Part shown: piece after piece, positions 1 through 5,864 of the stretch | Numbering within the stretch: position 1 is the stretch's first letter | How the letters are laid out: every line of letters starts with the position of its first letter | NCBI GenBank assembly: GCA_035294855.1 | Contig: DATGKD010000149.1 | Coordinates: 1-7,913, forward strand | DNA length: 7,913 nucleotides | Direction of reading: 5' to 3' | DNA from: DATGKD01 sp035294855 | GTDB taxonomy: Bacteria > Actinomycetota > Acidimicrobiia > Acidimicrobiales > UBA8190 | Made by a program: the position numbers and the translations under genes | Notes under the pieces: model-generated | The model's database searches: none | Seen by the model: the letters and a program-made list of their open reading frames with translations, nothing else | What the model was told of the DNA's origin: nothing

Positions 1-609
1 TACCTGGCGAATCGAAGGGCCGAACCGGTCATCGACCCCGACAACCCCTCTCAGCTCGGCCCGCCACGCGCCCCCAGCCTTTCGCCCCTCTACGGCCTGC
101 GGGTGAGTGTGCTGGGCGCGAGGCGGCTGAGCAAGGTAGTCAGCCGGTGTGGCCGCCCCCATGCCACCACCACCCACGCGCCGGCTCGTCCGGACGGGTG
201 GGACGCGTCGCCGGGCTGCTCGATCGGATCGCAACAGGCGCTCGTGCGCCGCGCGCCGGCTTGCCGCCACTTTTCGAGCGAATCTCCAGCCGCGGACGCG
301 AACCGTCGTTCTGGGAAGCATCCCGTTGGGCCAATCCGAGCTGTCTCGCTCTTCACGTCGAGGACGTTCAGGCCTGCGCCAAGCCAAACAGCGGCGTACG
401 CTACGGCCCGATCGAGAAGCTCGTCGTCGAGGCGAGGGGCGAGCGCCACATCGACGTCCTCCCCGCGTTCTGTGCTCGAATCTGCTGCCCGGTGATCGGG
501 GACTTCAACGTCGCCTGGGACGAGTCCCCTGTCACGACGGCACATTCCGCTTTCTGGAAGGCGTCCTCGGGCACACGCTCGACCGCTCGAACGGCAGCTC
601 GGTTGGTCG

Positions 610-629
610 CCCCGTGAGCGGAAACGGGG
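610..629. repeat. Short inverted repeat upstream of the SDR gene
   Basis: A perfect 6-base inverted repeat, CCCCGT then ACGGGG, is separated by 8 bases. It lies 40 bases upstream of the dehydrogenase start and overlaps the stop codon (615-617) of the open frame entering from the left. No T-run follows. It could be an operator, a weak terminator or chance in G+C-rich DNA. Confidence 0.3.
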
Positions 630-659
630 TACGAGCCGACGTGCAACGACGGGCAGGTG

Positions 660-665
660 AGGAGG
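660..665 (+). promoter_or_regulatory. Shine-Dalgarno that sets the SDR start
   Basis: AGGAGG lies 4 bases before the GTG at 670. It is the strongest ribosome binding site near this gene. It favours 670 over the in-frame GTG at 724, which would give a more typical short SDR N-terminus but has a poorer site. Confidence 0.7.
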
Positions 666-669
666 GACC

Positions 670-1488
670 GTGACCAGCACCAGCGAGGGCGAAGTGTCAG
701 ATCCGGCGCGGGGCGGGCGCCCTGTGTCGGACCGGCCACTCGAAGGCACCGTGGCGCTCGTCACCGGCGCGTCGAGCGGCATCGGCGCGGCGGCGGCGGT
801 GGCCTTGGCATCCCAGGGTGCCGCCGTGGCCTTGGCGGCGCGGCGGAAGGACCGCCTCGAGGCACTGGCGGCGGACATCGAGGCCACGGGTGCAACCGCA
901 CTGGTCATCGAGGCCGACGTCACCGACCAGACCCAGGCGAACGCCGCCGTGGAGCGGACCGTCGCCGAGCTGGGGCGTCTCGACACCCTCGTGAACAACG
1001 CCGGCGTCATGCTGCTCGGGCCCGTCGTCGACGCGCCGGTCACCGAGTGGCAGCGCATGGTGGAGTTGAACGTGCTGGGCCTTCTCTACTGCGCGCACGC
1101 CGCGCTGCCGCACCTGCTGCGAGCCGCCGAAGACGACCCGCGCCACGTGGCCGACATGGTGAACATCAGCTCGGTCGCCGGTCGCTTCGCCCGCAACGGC
1201 AACGGCGTCTACAGCTTGACCAAGCACGGCGTGGGCGCGTTCAGCGAGGCGTTGCGCCAGGAGGTCACCCGGCGCTATGTACGGATCTCCCTGGTCGAGC
1301 CGGGGGCGACGTCGACCGAGCTCGCCAGCCACAACCGGCCCGAGGTCCTCGAAGGGCTGCGCGCGCAGATCGGGTCGCAGCGCATGGAGGCCGCCGACAT
1401 CGCCGATGCCATCGTGTACATCGTCACGCGCCCGCGCCACGTGACGATCAACGAGGTCCTGATCCGCCCCACCGAGCAGGAGCGATAA
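670..1488 (+). CDS. SDR family NAD(P)-dependent oxidoreductase
   Basis: This is a classical short-chain dehydrogenase/reductase of 272 residues, a soluble Rossmann-fold enzyme that moves hydride between NAD(P)(H) and an alcohol or carbonyl substrate. The cofactor-binding glycine motif TGASSGIG is at residues 32-39, and NNAG is at 109-112. The catalytic residues are Asn134, Ser168 (in NISS), Tyr181 and Lys185 (YSLTK), all at normal spacing. The Ala-Arg-Arg at 57-59, after the second beta strand, suggests a preference for NADPH, by family analogy. Sequences such as VNISSVAGR and VEPGATSTEL are typical of the 'SDR family oxidoreductase' group related to YdfG/clavaldehyde dehydrogenase; the substrate cannot be deduced. 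Residues 1-18 precede the usual start of the fold and may be a short extension. The gene stands alone on its strand and faces the DUF169 gene, with 24 bases between the stops. Confidence 0.93.
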   Translation: MTSTSEGEVSDPARGGRPVSDRPLEGTVALVTGASSGIGAAAAVALASQGAAVALAARRKDRLEALAADIEATGATALVIEADVTDQTQANAAVERTVAELGRLDTLVNNAGVMLLGPVVDAPVTEWQRMVELNVLGLLYCAHAALPHLLRAAEDDPRHVADMVNISSVAGRFARNGNGVYSLTKHGVGAFSEALRQEVTRRYVRISLVEPGATSTELASHNRPEVLEGLRAQIGSQRMEAADIADAIVYIVTRPRHVTINEVLIRPTEQER

Positions 1489-1495
1489 CCGCTCC
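1479..1495. terminator. Possible hairpin between convergent genes
   Basis: GGAGCG and CGCTCC form a perfect 6-base stem around the 5-base loop ATAAC, which contains the TAA stop of the dehydrogenase. It sits just before the 24-base gap between two convergent genes, where a two-way terminator would be expected. There is no T-run, so evidence for intrinsic termination is weak. Confidence 0.25.
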
Positions 1496-1512
1496 GCGTT
1501 GTTCGGAAGGTC

Positions 1513-2289
1513 TCAGCCGGCGGCGAAGCGCCGGGCGTCCTCGGCGGCGTACCGGGCGACCACGGTGTCCACCGACGCCGCCCGGTCGATCGCTGCGGCG
1601 ACCTCGGTGAGGCGCCGGCCGGGGATGGCGACCGTCATCTCGTCGGGCCGCATGCCGGTGCGGGCCCGCGACAGCGCGCAGCCCACGCTGGCAGCCACCT
1701 CACCGTGCTGCTTGGCGATGGCCACGATGTGGCACTGCGGCTTGCCCTCGATGCGCATGGCCGGCACGGCATCGGAGATCACCATCATCTGCCGCCCGTT
1801 GACGCGCAGCAGCACGACGTCGGGCACCTCGCCCGACGTGGCGAGGGGCCCGTAGGAGATCACCTCGGCGCGCTCCTCGACAGCCGGGATGCGGCCGACC
1901 GCCTCGGCGTCGACCCAGCCCGATTCGAGCAGCGCGGCCACGTCCGAGTTCGACGAGATGTCCTGCACCGAGGCCAGCCCGTGCGTGTAGCGGCCCACGG
2001 AGCAGTTGCCGTGGTCCTCGGGCCTCGTCGTAAAGGCGCGCTCCGCGGCCCGCACCCAGAAGACGCACCCGGCCGGGACCCTTCCGGCGCGCCCGTCAGC
2101 CGACGGCTCCGACATGGGCTCGTCGAACGCCGGCACGCCGGCCGGAGGCCGGTCGCCGAACGTGATGGCGATCGGTGCCACGGCGAGATGGAGCGCCCGC
2201 GTGAGCAGTTCGGCGAGCCCGGCGTACTGCCGAGGGCCCGGGCCGGTCCGGCCGGCAGTCGATTCGTCGCTCATGCCCTCATCATTCAT
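1513..2289 (-). CDS. DUF169 family protein
   Basis: This 258-residue protein looks like a member of DUF169 (COG2043), a family of unknown function. Recognisable elements are the N-terminal segment APIAITF (about residues 38-44), a Cys at 75, the motif EDHGNCSVGRYTHGL around Cys96, and the stretch PDVVLLRVNGRQMM (156-169). In the C-terminal part come Cys186, Cys204 and the ending DEMTVAIPGRRL, the usual DUF169 finish. The four cysteines, at family-typical places, could bind a metal or cluster; that is inference. No signal peptide or membrane segment is visible, so it is probably cytoplasmic. I chose the ATG at 2289 because AGGA lies 7 bases before it; an in-frame ATG at 2274 has GAGGGG only one base away. 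The gene is 49 bases downstream of the YjbQ gene and may be the last gene of that unit. Confidence 0.82.
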   Translation of the reverse strand: MNDEGMSDESTAGRTGPGPRQYAGLAELLTRALHLAVAPIAITFGDRPPAGVPAFDEPMSEPSADGRAGRVPAGCVFWVRAAERAFTTRPEDHGNCSVGRYTHGLASVQDISSNSDVAALLESGWVDAEAVGRIPAVEERAEVISYGPLATSGEVPDVVLLRVNGRQMMVISDAVPAMRIEGKPQCHIVAIAKQHGEVAASVGCALSRARTGMRPDEMTVAIPGRRLTEVAAAIDRAASVDTVVARYAAEDARRFAAG

Positions 2290-2338
2290 CCTGGCATCCT
2301 GTCATCCGGGCGCCCGTCGCCGTGCCCTTCCTCGCGCG

Positions 2339-2740
2339 TCAGCCGTCGAGGAAGCTGATTCGGACGTGGCGGCGCGGGTTGTCGGCGTTCAAGTCCACGA
2401 GCACGACGCGTTGCCAGGTGCCCAGCGCGAGACGCCCGTCGACCACGGGCACCACCAGCGACGGGGACACGAGCACAGGAAGGAGGTGGTCGGCGCCGTG
2501 GCCCGGCGACCCGTGGCGGTGGCGGTAGCCGTCGTCGCGGGGCAGGACTCGCTCGAGGGCGTGCACGAGGTCCTCCTCCGAGCCCGAGCCGGTCTCCATG
2601 AGCGCCACGCCCGCGGTGGCGTGGGGCGCGAAGACCGAGCACAGCCCGTCGCCGCGCCCGCGGCACGACGACGCCACCTCGTCGGTGATGTCGACCACGC
2701 CGCGGCGCGACGTGTCGACGTCGATGACGATGCTGTTCAA
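2339..2740 (-). CDS. yjbQ: YjbQ family protein (UPF0047, secondary thiamine-phosphate synthase type)
   Basis: This 133-residue protein matches the YjbQ/UPF0047 family over its full length. The marks are VDITDEV (16-22), DGLCSVFAPHATAGV (31-45, with His40), the PRDDGYRH segment (67-74), GHGADHLLP (80-88, with His85) and DGRLALGTWQ (101-110). Conserved histidines and the GTWQ signature are present. Some members complement thiamine-phosphate synthase loss in Escherichia coli, hence the database name, but the physiological role is unsettled. The start is a TTG at 2740, because no ATG or GTG in this frame gives a full-length N-terminus; the next GTG would cut off the first beta strand. TTG overlaps the stop of the peroxidase gene as TTGA, so translation is probably coupled. 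The ribosome binding site is poor (GAAGG touching the start), which fits coupling. Confidence 0.88.
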   Translation of the reverse strand: MNSIVIDVDTSRRGVVDITDEVASSCRGRGDGLCSVFAPHATAGVALMETGSGSEEDLVHALERVLPRDDGYRHRHGSPGHGADHLLPVLVSPSLVVPVVDGRLALGTWQRVVLVDLNADNPRRHVRISFLDG

Positions 2741-3234
2741 CCTTCGTCGGGGAGGGTCTTCTCCAAGGCGCTCACGAGGCCGGCGTCCTCGGGTTCGACA
2801 CCGGGCCGGAAGCGCGCCACCACGTCGCCCTCCGGCGACACGAGGAACTTCTCGAAATTCCACTGGATGTCGCCGGCTGCGCCCTCGGCGTCGGGGGACG
2901 CGGTCAGCTCCTCGTAGATGGCGTGACGCCCCGGCCCGTTGACCTCGATCTTCTCGAACAGCGGGAACGTGACGCCGTAGTTGACCGAACAGAACTGGGC
3001 GATCTCGTCGGGCGACCCCGGCTCCTGCTCGAGGAACTGGTTGCACGGGAAGCCCAGCACGCTGAAGCCCCTGTCGCCGTAGGTGTCCTGGAGACGCTGG
3101 AGCCCGGCGTACTGGGGGGTGAGCCCGCACTTCGAGGCGACGTTCACCACGAGCAGGGCCTTGCCTTTGAACGGCGCCAGCGACGAGGGCTCGCCCTTCA
3201 GCGTGTTGATCGGGATGTCGTAGAGCGTGGGCAC
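2737..3234 (-). CDS. Glutathione peroxidase family protein, Cys type
   Basis: This is a thioredoxin-fold peroxidase of 165 residues that reduces hydrogen peroxide or lipid hydroperoxides. The peroxidatic cysteine is Cys36 in NVASKCGLTPQY; it is a normal TGC codon, not selenocysteine. The rest of the catalytic tetrad is visible: Gln70 in the segment LGFPCNQFLEQEP, and Trp125-Asn126 in WNFEKFL. Cys82 in the FCSVNYGVTFPLF helix matches the resolving cysteine of thioredoxin-dependent members such as yeast Gpx3/Orp1 (Cys36/Cys82). Thioredoxin or mycoredoxin is therefore a likelier reductant than glutathione, which most actinobacteria lack. No signal peptide is seen, so it should be cytoplasmic. 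The start is chosen at GTG 3234, five bases from AGGAGG; the GTG at 3240 overlaps that site and would add two residues. It is the first gene of a unit with yjbQ. Confidence 0.93.
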   Translation of the reverse strand: MPTLYDIPINTLKGEPSSLAPFKGKALLVVNVASKCGLTPQYAGLQRLQDTYGDRGFSVLGFPCNQFLEQEPGSPDEIAQFCSVNYGVTFPLFEKIEVNGPGRHAIYEELTASPDAEGAAGDIQWNFEKFLVSPEGDVVARFRPGVEPEDAGLVSALEKTLPDEG

Positions 3235-3239
3235 GGCCA

Positions 3240-3245
3240 CCTCCT
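3240..3245 (-). promoter_or_regulatory. Shine-Dalgarno that sets the peroxidase start
   Basis: On the minus strand the sequence reads AGGAGG, then five bases, then GTG (3234-3232). A second GTG at 3240-3238 shares a base with the AGGAGG and has no usable spacing, so the annotated start should move two codons inward. Confidence 0.65.
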
Positions 3246-3324
3246 GGTCGGGACCGCCGAAGTTGCGGCTCAGCGCGCGTCAGTGTCGCGCGGGTCCGAG
3301 GCCGCACGGCATTCGGGCCCCGGG

Positions 3325-3330
3325 TACCGT
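3325..3330 (+). promoter_or_regulatory. -10 element for a near-leaderless transcript
   Basis: TACCGT fits the actinobacterial TANNNT -10 pattern and ends 9 bases before the GTG at 3340. No Shine-Dalgarno precedes that GTG, so transcription may begin at or within a few bases of the start codon. No convincing -35 box is seen. Confidence 0.4.
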
Positions 3331-3339
3331 GACGCCACT

Positions 3340-3636
3340 GTGGCGGACATCACGGTCACCGCGACGGGCGGGCGCCCGGATGAGGCTGCGTTCCGGGTCG
3401 AGGTGCGCGACGGGGCCACGACCACCACCCATGAGGTCACCGTTCCCGGGGAGCTGGTGGCGAGCCTCGGTTGGGACCGGGGCGGCGAGGAGCTGGTGCG
3501 GGAGTCGTTCGAGTTCCTGGTCGCTCGTGAGCCCGCCACCTCGATCCTCCGCCGCTTCAGCCTCGACGTGATCGGCGGCTACTTCCCGGAGTACAGCGCG
3601 GAGATCCGGCGGCGCCGGCGCGACCGGGGCGGTTGA
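3340..3636 (+). CDS. Conserved hypothetical protein, 98 aa
   Basis: I do not know the function. The frame is open upstream for several hundred bases, but only as a shadow of the peroxidase gene; the credible protein begins at GTG 3340. It has 98 residues. A beta-rich first half contains HEVTVPGELV. A helical segment follows with GGEELVRESFEFLVAREPATSIL. The ending is FSLDVIGGYFPEYSAEI, then an Arg-rich tail. I believe short proteins with an ELVRxSFEFLLxREP...SIL...FDLxVIxxYFPEY pattern are widespread in actinobacteria and other bacteria without an assigned role. No signal peptide or membrane segment is visible. The gene diverges from the peroxidase gene (about 105 bases between starts) and its last 58 bases overlap the end of the HAD gene on the other strand. 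Confidence 0.75.
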   Translation: MADITVTATGGRPDEAAFRVEVRDGATTTTHEVTVPGELVASLGWDRGGEELVRESFEFLVAREPATSILRRFSLDVIGGYFPEYSAEIRRRRRDRGG

Positions 3637-4427
3637 CCAGGCTCGTCGCCGTTGGCGGCGAGTCGGGCGAGGACGGTGTCGTCCAACTCGGTGAGCGACC
3701 CGAGGACGACATCGGCGCGTTCGAAGCCTTCGCGCCCGGCGGGGTCGTCAGGACCGGCGGAGGCGTCGTGCGGCTCGTCGGCGTCATGAGGGTGGGCCTC
3801 GGGGACGGCCACGCACGCCATGCCGGCCGCCTTGGCGGCGAGCACTCCCGCGGGGGCGTCCTCGAACACCACGCAGCGGGCCGGGTCCACCTCGAGCAGC
3901 TGAGCGGTGGTCCGGAAGATCGCCGGGTCGGGCTTGCCGGCGGGCTCCTCCTCGGCCGAGTGGACGACGGCGAAGCGCTCGGTCAGGCCGAGCCCCGCGA
4001 GCACGGCGTCGATCAGGCGCCGCGGGGACGACGACGCCACCGCCAGCCGCATCCCGTGGTGCTCGCAGACGTCGACGGCGTGCAGGGCACCCGGCTTGAG
4101 CTCGGCTCCGTTCTCGAGCCTGGCCGCCATGGCGTCGAGCACCTCGCTCGCCACCTCGTCGGGGGTCGCACCCTTCCAGGGACGGCGCGCATACCAGTAC
4201 CGGGCCACGTCCGGCAGGAACATGCCCTTGGTCTGGATGCACATCGCGGCGGTGAGCGTCACGCCGTAGCGCTTGAAGATCTCGATCTCCACCTCGCGCC
4301 AGACGGGCTCGCTGTCCACCAGGAGCCCGTCCATGTCGAAGATCGCCGCGTAGAACGGGGCACCCGGATGCCTGCCCTTCGCCGGATGCGCGTGCGACGG
4401 GGTCGTCTCGATCGGCGTTTCGGTCAC
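3579..4427 (-). CDS. HAD superfamily phosphatase (YniC/HxpB, beta-phosphoglucomutase-like)
   Basis: This 282-residue protein belongs to the HAD hydrolases, which use an aspartyl-phosphate intermediate. Motif I is FDMDGLLVDSEP (30-41; nucleophile Asp31, acid/base Asp33). Motif II is ASSSP (131-135), motif III is GKPDP (164-168) and motif IV is VFEDAPAG (187-194). The four-helix cap of subclass I lies between motifs I and II. The closest pattern is YniC (HxpB), a sugar-phosphate phosphatase, so a hexose, pentose or polyol phosphate is a likely substrate; this is inference. Oddities are an acidic, His-containing insert at about 211-234 and an Arg-rich tail at about 264-282 that overlaps the opposite gene; YniC is near 222 residues. 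GTG 4427 overlaps the stop of the upstream lipoprotein gene as GTGA, indicating coupling. Confidence 0.9.
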   Translation of the reverse strand: MTETPIETTPSHAHPAKGRHPGAPFYAAIFDMDGLLVDSEPVWREVEIEIFKRYGVTLTAAMCIQTKGMFLPDVARYWYARRPWKGATPDEVASEVLDAMAARLENGAELKPGALHAVDVCEHHGMRLAVASSSPRRLIDAVLAGLGLTERFAVVHSAEEEPAGKPDPAIFRTTAQLLEVDPARCVVFEDAPAGVLAAKAAGMACVAVPEAHPHDADEPHDASAGPDDPAGREGFERADVVLGSLTELDDTVLARLAANGDEPGQPPRSRRRRRISALYSGK

Positions 4428-5077
4428 CGGATGCTCGCCAGATGCACGACGTACCACTCGCCCCGCCAGCTGATCATCGACGCGATGACGAACGAACCGC
4501 TCTGCCCGCTCACCGTGTAGTGGACGGCCGAACCGTAGACCCGCCAGTAGCTGCCCTTGTTGTACTCGACCCCGGGCTGCACCCAGACGGCGTCGGACGG
4601 GACGGTGACGGCGCCGAACACCGCGCCCGGGGCGCCGGGCCCGAGGGCAGCGTGGTCGGCGAGGACGTCGGCGTCGAAGTCGGCGACGAGGCGGGTCTGC
4701 CAGTCGTGGACGGGATCGGAGATCGCCTTCACCTGCACGTAGGCCGACAGCGGGAAGAAGAAGCCCATCGCCTCTGCAGGGTTGCCGTCGACGACGGCGC
4801 GCCACAACGCCTGCACGTGCTCCTCGAAGAGCGGGTCCTGGGCGGACGGTCGGGCCATGGTCTGGGGCAGGGCCCCGGGGTCCGTCGTGGTGGGCGCCGA
4901 CGTCGTGGCGGACGCTGCGGCCGTCGGCACGGTGGTCGCCGGTGCCGCGGCGTGCGGCGTGGCGCGGTGACGGACCGTGCTGGCCGACGACGAACACGCG
5001 CCGACGACAACGGCAGCGGCGGCGAGTACGGAGCCGAGCGCGGGCCGCCGGACACCGGCACCGTGGGTCGGTCGCAT
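4424..5077 (-). CDS. Putative lipoprotein of unknown function
   Basis: This 217-residue protein has a lipoprotein signal peptide: Arg10-Arg11, a hydrophobic run at 14-25 and the lipobox VGAC with Cys28. A low-complexity Ala/Thr/Ser/Pro linker follows to about residue 75. The folded part begins near DPLFEEHVQALWRAVVDG and contains FFFPLSAYVQVKAI, DWQTRL, PGVEYNKGSYWRVYGSAVHY and the ending ASMISWRGEWYVVHL. This looks like an actinobacterial family annotated only as hypothetical; the size and the final Gly-Glu-Trp-Tyr-Val strand suggest a small NTF2-like or cystatin-like domain, but that is a guess. It should be anchored on the outer face of the membrane. ATG 5077 has GGAG three bases upstream. 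It lies 23 bases after the channel-like gene and overlaps the HAD gene by four bases. Confidence 0.82.
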   Translation of the reverse strand: MRPTHGAGVRRPALGSVLAAAAVVVGACSSSASTVRHRATPHAAAPATTVPTAAASATTSAPTTTDPGALPQTMARPSAQDPLFEEHVQALWRAVVDGNPAEAMGFFFPLSAYVQVKAISDPVHDWQTRLVADFDADVLADHAALGPGAPGAVFGAVTVPSDAVWVQPGVEYNKGSYWRVYGSAVHYTVSGQSGSFVIASMISWRGEWYVVHLASIR

Positions 5078-5100
5078 CGTCTCCGCCGCCGGACGGGCAC

Positions 5101-5850
5101 TCAGCCGAGGATGTTGACCGCCCGCGAGACCACGAGCGCGACCGTGAGCAGCGAAGCCAGCGACTGGACCATCATGAGCAGCTTGGCCCACCGCGTGAGG
5201 GGCATCGTGTCCGTGGGACTGAACGCGGTGGCGTTCGTGAACGACGTGTACAAGTAGTCGAGGAAGGTGGGCGCCCAGCTCGGGTTGGTGCACAGCGGCA
5301 CCGACATCTGCGGGAAGAGGAAGTCGGGCTGGCGACGGCGGCTCTGGTGCCGGGCCGCTGGTCCGCCGCGGTCGAGCTCCCAGTACCACAGAGCGAAGAC
5401 GAGGACGTTGGTGATCCAGATGGGCACCGACGCGTAGATGAGCGCCCGCCCGCCGGCGCTCGTGGGGTGCCTGCCGAGCAGGTCGTGCAGGAGCTCGCCC
5501 AGCGACACCACGTTGGCCAGGTTGACGAAGGCGATGACGACGATGGCGAGGACGCGCAGGCGCCGCGACTCGCGCGAGATCCGCCTCGGGCTGATGGCAT
5601 AGAGCACCGCGAGCAGCAGCCCCTCGAGCGTGGGCACGAGCCACCTCGGCCCGAGCCCGTCGATGAGTCGCCGCGGCAGGACCAGGTACAGCGCCATCGC
5701 CGCCACCAGGGCCAGCGAGGCGGGCCAACGCGGCTCGCTGTGGGCCTGCTGCCCCCATGCGGCGCCGCCCGGGCCCGGGCCGCTCGAACGGTCACCGGCG
5801 GCAGTGGCCGCCTGCCCGCTGGGGACGCCCCGGCTCTCGTCGTCGGTCAC
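5101..5850 (-). CDS. Multi-pass membrane protein with an ion-channel-like pore segment lacking the filter
   Basis: This 249-residue integral membrane protein has a polar, Gly-rich N-terminus (1-40) and hydrophobic segments at about 43-58, 71-86, 98-118, 136-158 and 221-246. The C-terminal third resembles the pore module of two-transmembrane potassium channels (Ion_trans_2). An amphipathic segment, FLDYLYTSFTNATAFSPTD (197-214), is followed by MPLTRWAKLLMMVQSLASLL, the usual entry into the inner helix. In channels this loop carries TVGYGD; here the matching place reads ATAFSPTD, so the potassium filter is absent. I recall similar proteins in other actinobacteria annotated as hypothetical. It may be a non-conducting relative, a sensor or a different transporter. 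GTG 5850 has no Shine-Dalgarno and a TANNNT element eight bases upstream. It is the first gene of an operon with the lipoprotein and HAD genes. Confidence 0.8.
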   Translation of the reverse strand: MTDDESRGVPSGQAATAAGDRSSGPGPGGAAWGQQAHSEPRWPASLALVAAMALYLVLPRRLIDGLGPRWLVPTLEGLLLAVLYAISPRRISRESRRLRVLAIVVIAFVNLANVVSLGELLHDLLGRHPTSAGGRALIYASVPIWITNVLVFALWYWELDRGGPAARHQSRRRQPDFLFPQMSVPLCTNPSWAPTFLDYLYTSFTNATAFSPTDTMPLTRWAKLLMMVQSLASLLTVALVVSRAVNILG

Positions 5851-5858
5851 CGTTCGTC

Positions 5859-5864
5859 ACGGTA
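5859..5864 (-). promoter_or_regulatory. -10 element of the channel-like operon
   Basis: On the minus strand TACCGT ends eight bases before GTG 5850, in a position suited to a leaderless or nearly leaderless transcript. The same ten bases, TACCGTGACG, occur at the start of the 98-residue gene at 3325. No clear -35 box is visible; instead an inverted repeat occupies the upstream side. Confidence 0.4.

Larger units (their letters stand above)
1..669. other. Stretch with no recognisable gene (left edge to SDR gene)
   Basis: Several reading frames stay open here only because the DNA is rich in G and C. Two plus-strand frames run in from the left edge, one to a stop at 493-495 and one to 615-617, and a long minus-strand frame crosses the whole region. 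The second plus frame has a fairly codon-like third-base pattern between about 345 and 530. None of the translations shows a family I know, and all are rich in Arg, Ala, Ser and Pro, as antisense frames usually are. By eye the part from 290 to 420 is less G+C-rich than the genes to its right. It could be intergenic DNA, the tail of a gene starting outside the window, or a decayed gene; I cannot choose between these. Confidence 0.5.

Noticed and set aside
90..1058. 322-codon minus-strand frame spanning the left region and part of the SDR gene
   Set aside because: It runs antisense through the conserved SDR core, and its translation shows no domain and no credible start context.
697..1440. Long minus-strand frame opposite the dehydrogenase
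   Set aside because: It is a shadow of the SDR gene; its translation is Arg/His/Gly-rich with no family signature, while the plus strand has every SDR motif.
724..1488. Alternative SDR start at GTG 724
   Set aside because: It gives a neat SDR N-terminus, but its ribosome binding site is much weaker than AGGAGG before GTG 670. It is still possible.
1705..2917. Plus-strand frames opposite the DUF169, YjbQ and peroxidase genes
   Set aside because: All are antisense shadows of minus-strand genes with clear family motifs.
3124..3132. Possible selenocysteine in the peroxidase
   Set aside because: The catalytic codon reads TGC on the minus strand, an ordinary cysteine, so no recoding is needed.
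3274..3292. CGCGCG-7-CGCGCG inverted repeat between the peroxidase and the 98-residue gene
   Set aside because: CGCGCG is self-complementary and common in such DNA; there is no T-run and no further support for a terminator or operator.
2754..3307. YjbQ frame continuing upstream through the peroxidase gene, suggesting a 322-residue fusion
   Set aside because: The upstream part is an out-of-frame shadow of the peroxidase; YjbQ homology begins right at the TTG at 2740.
4442..5257. 271-codon plus-strand frame opposite the lipoprotein and channel-like genes
   Set aside because: The minus strand has a signal peptide, membrane helices and ordered stop/start junctions; the plus frame is compositionally an antisense reading.
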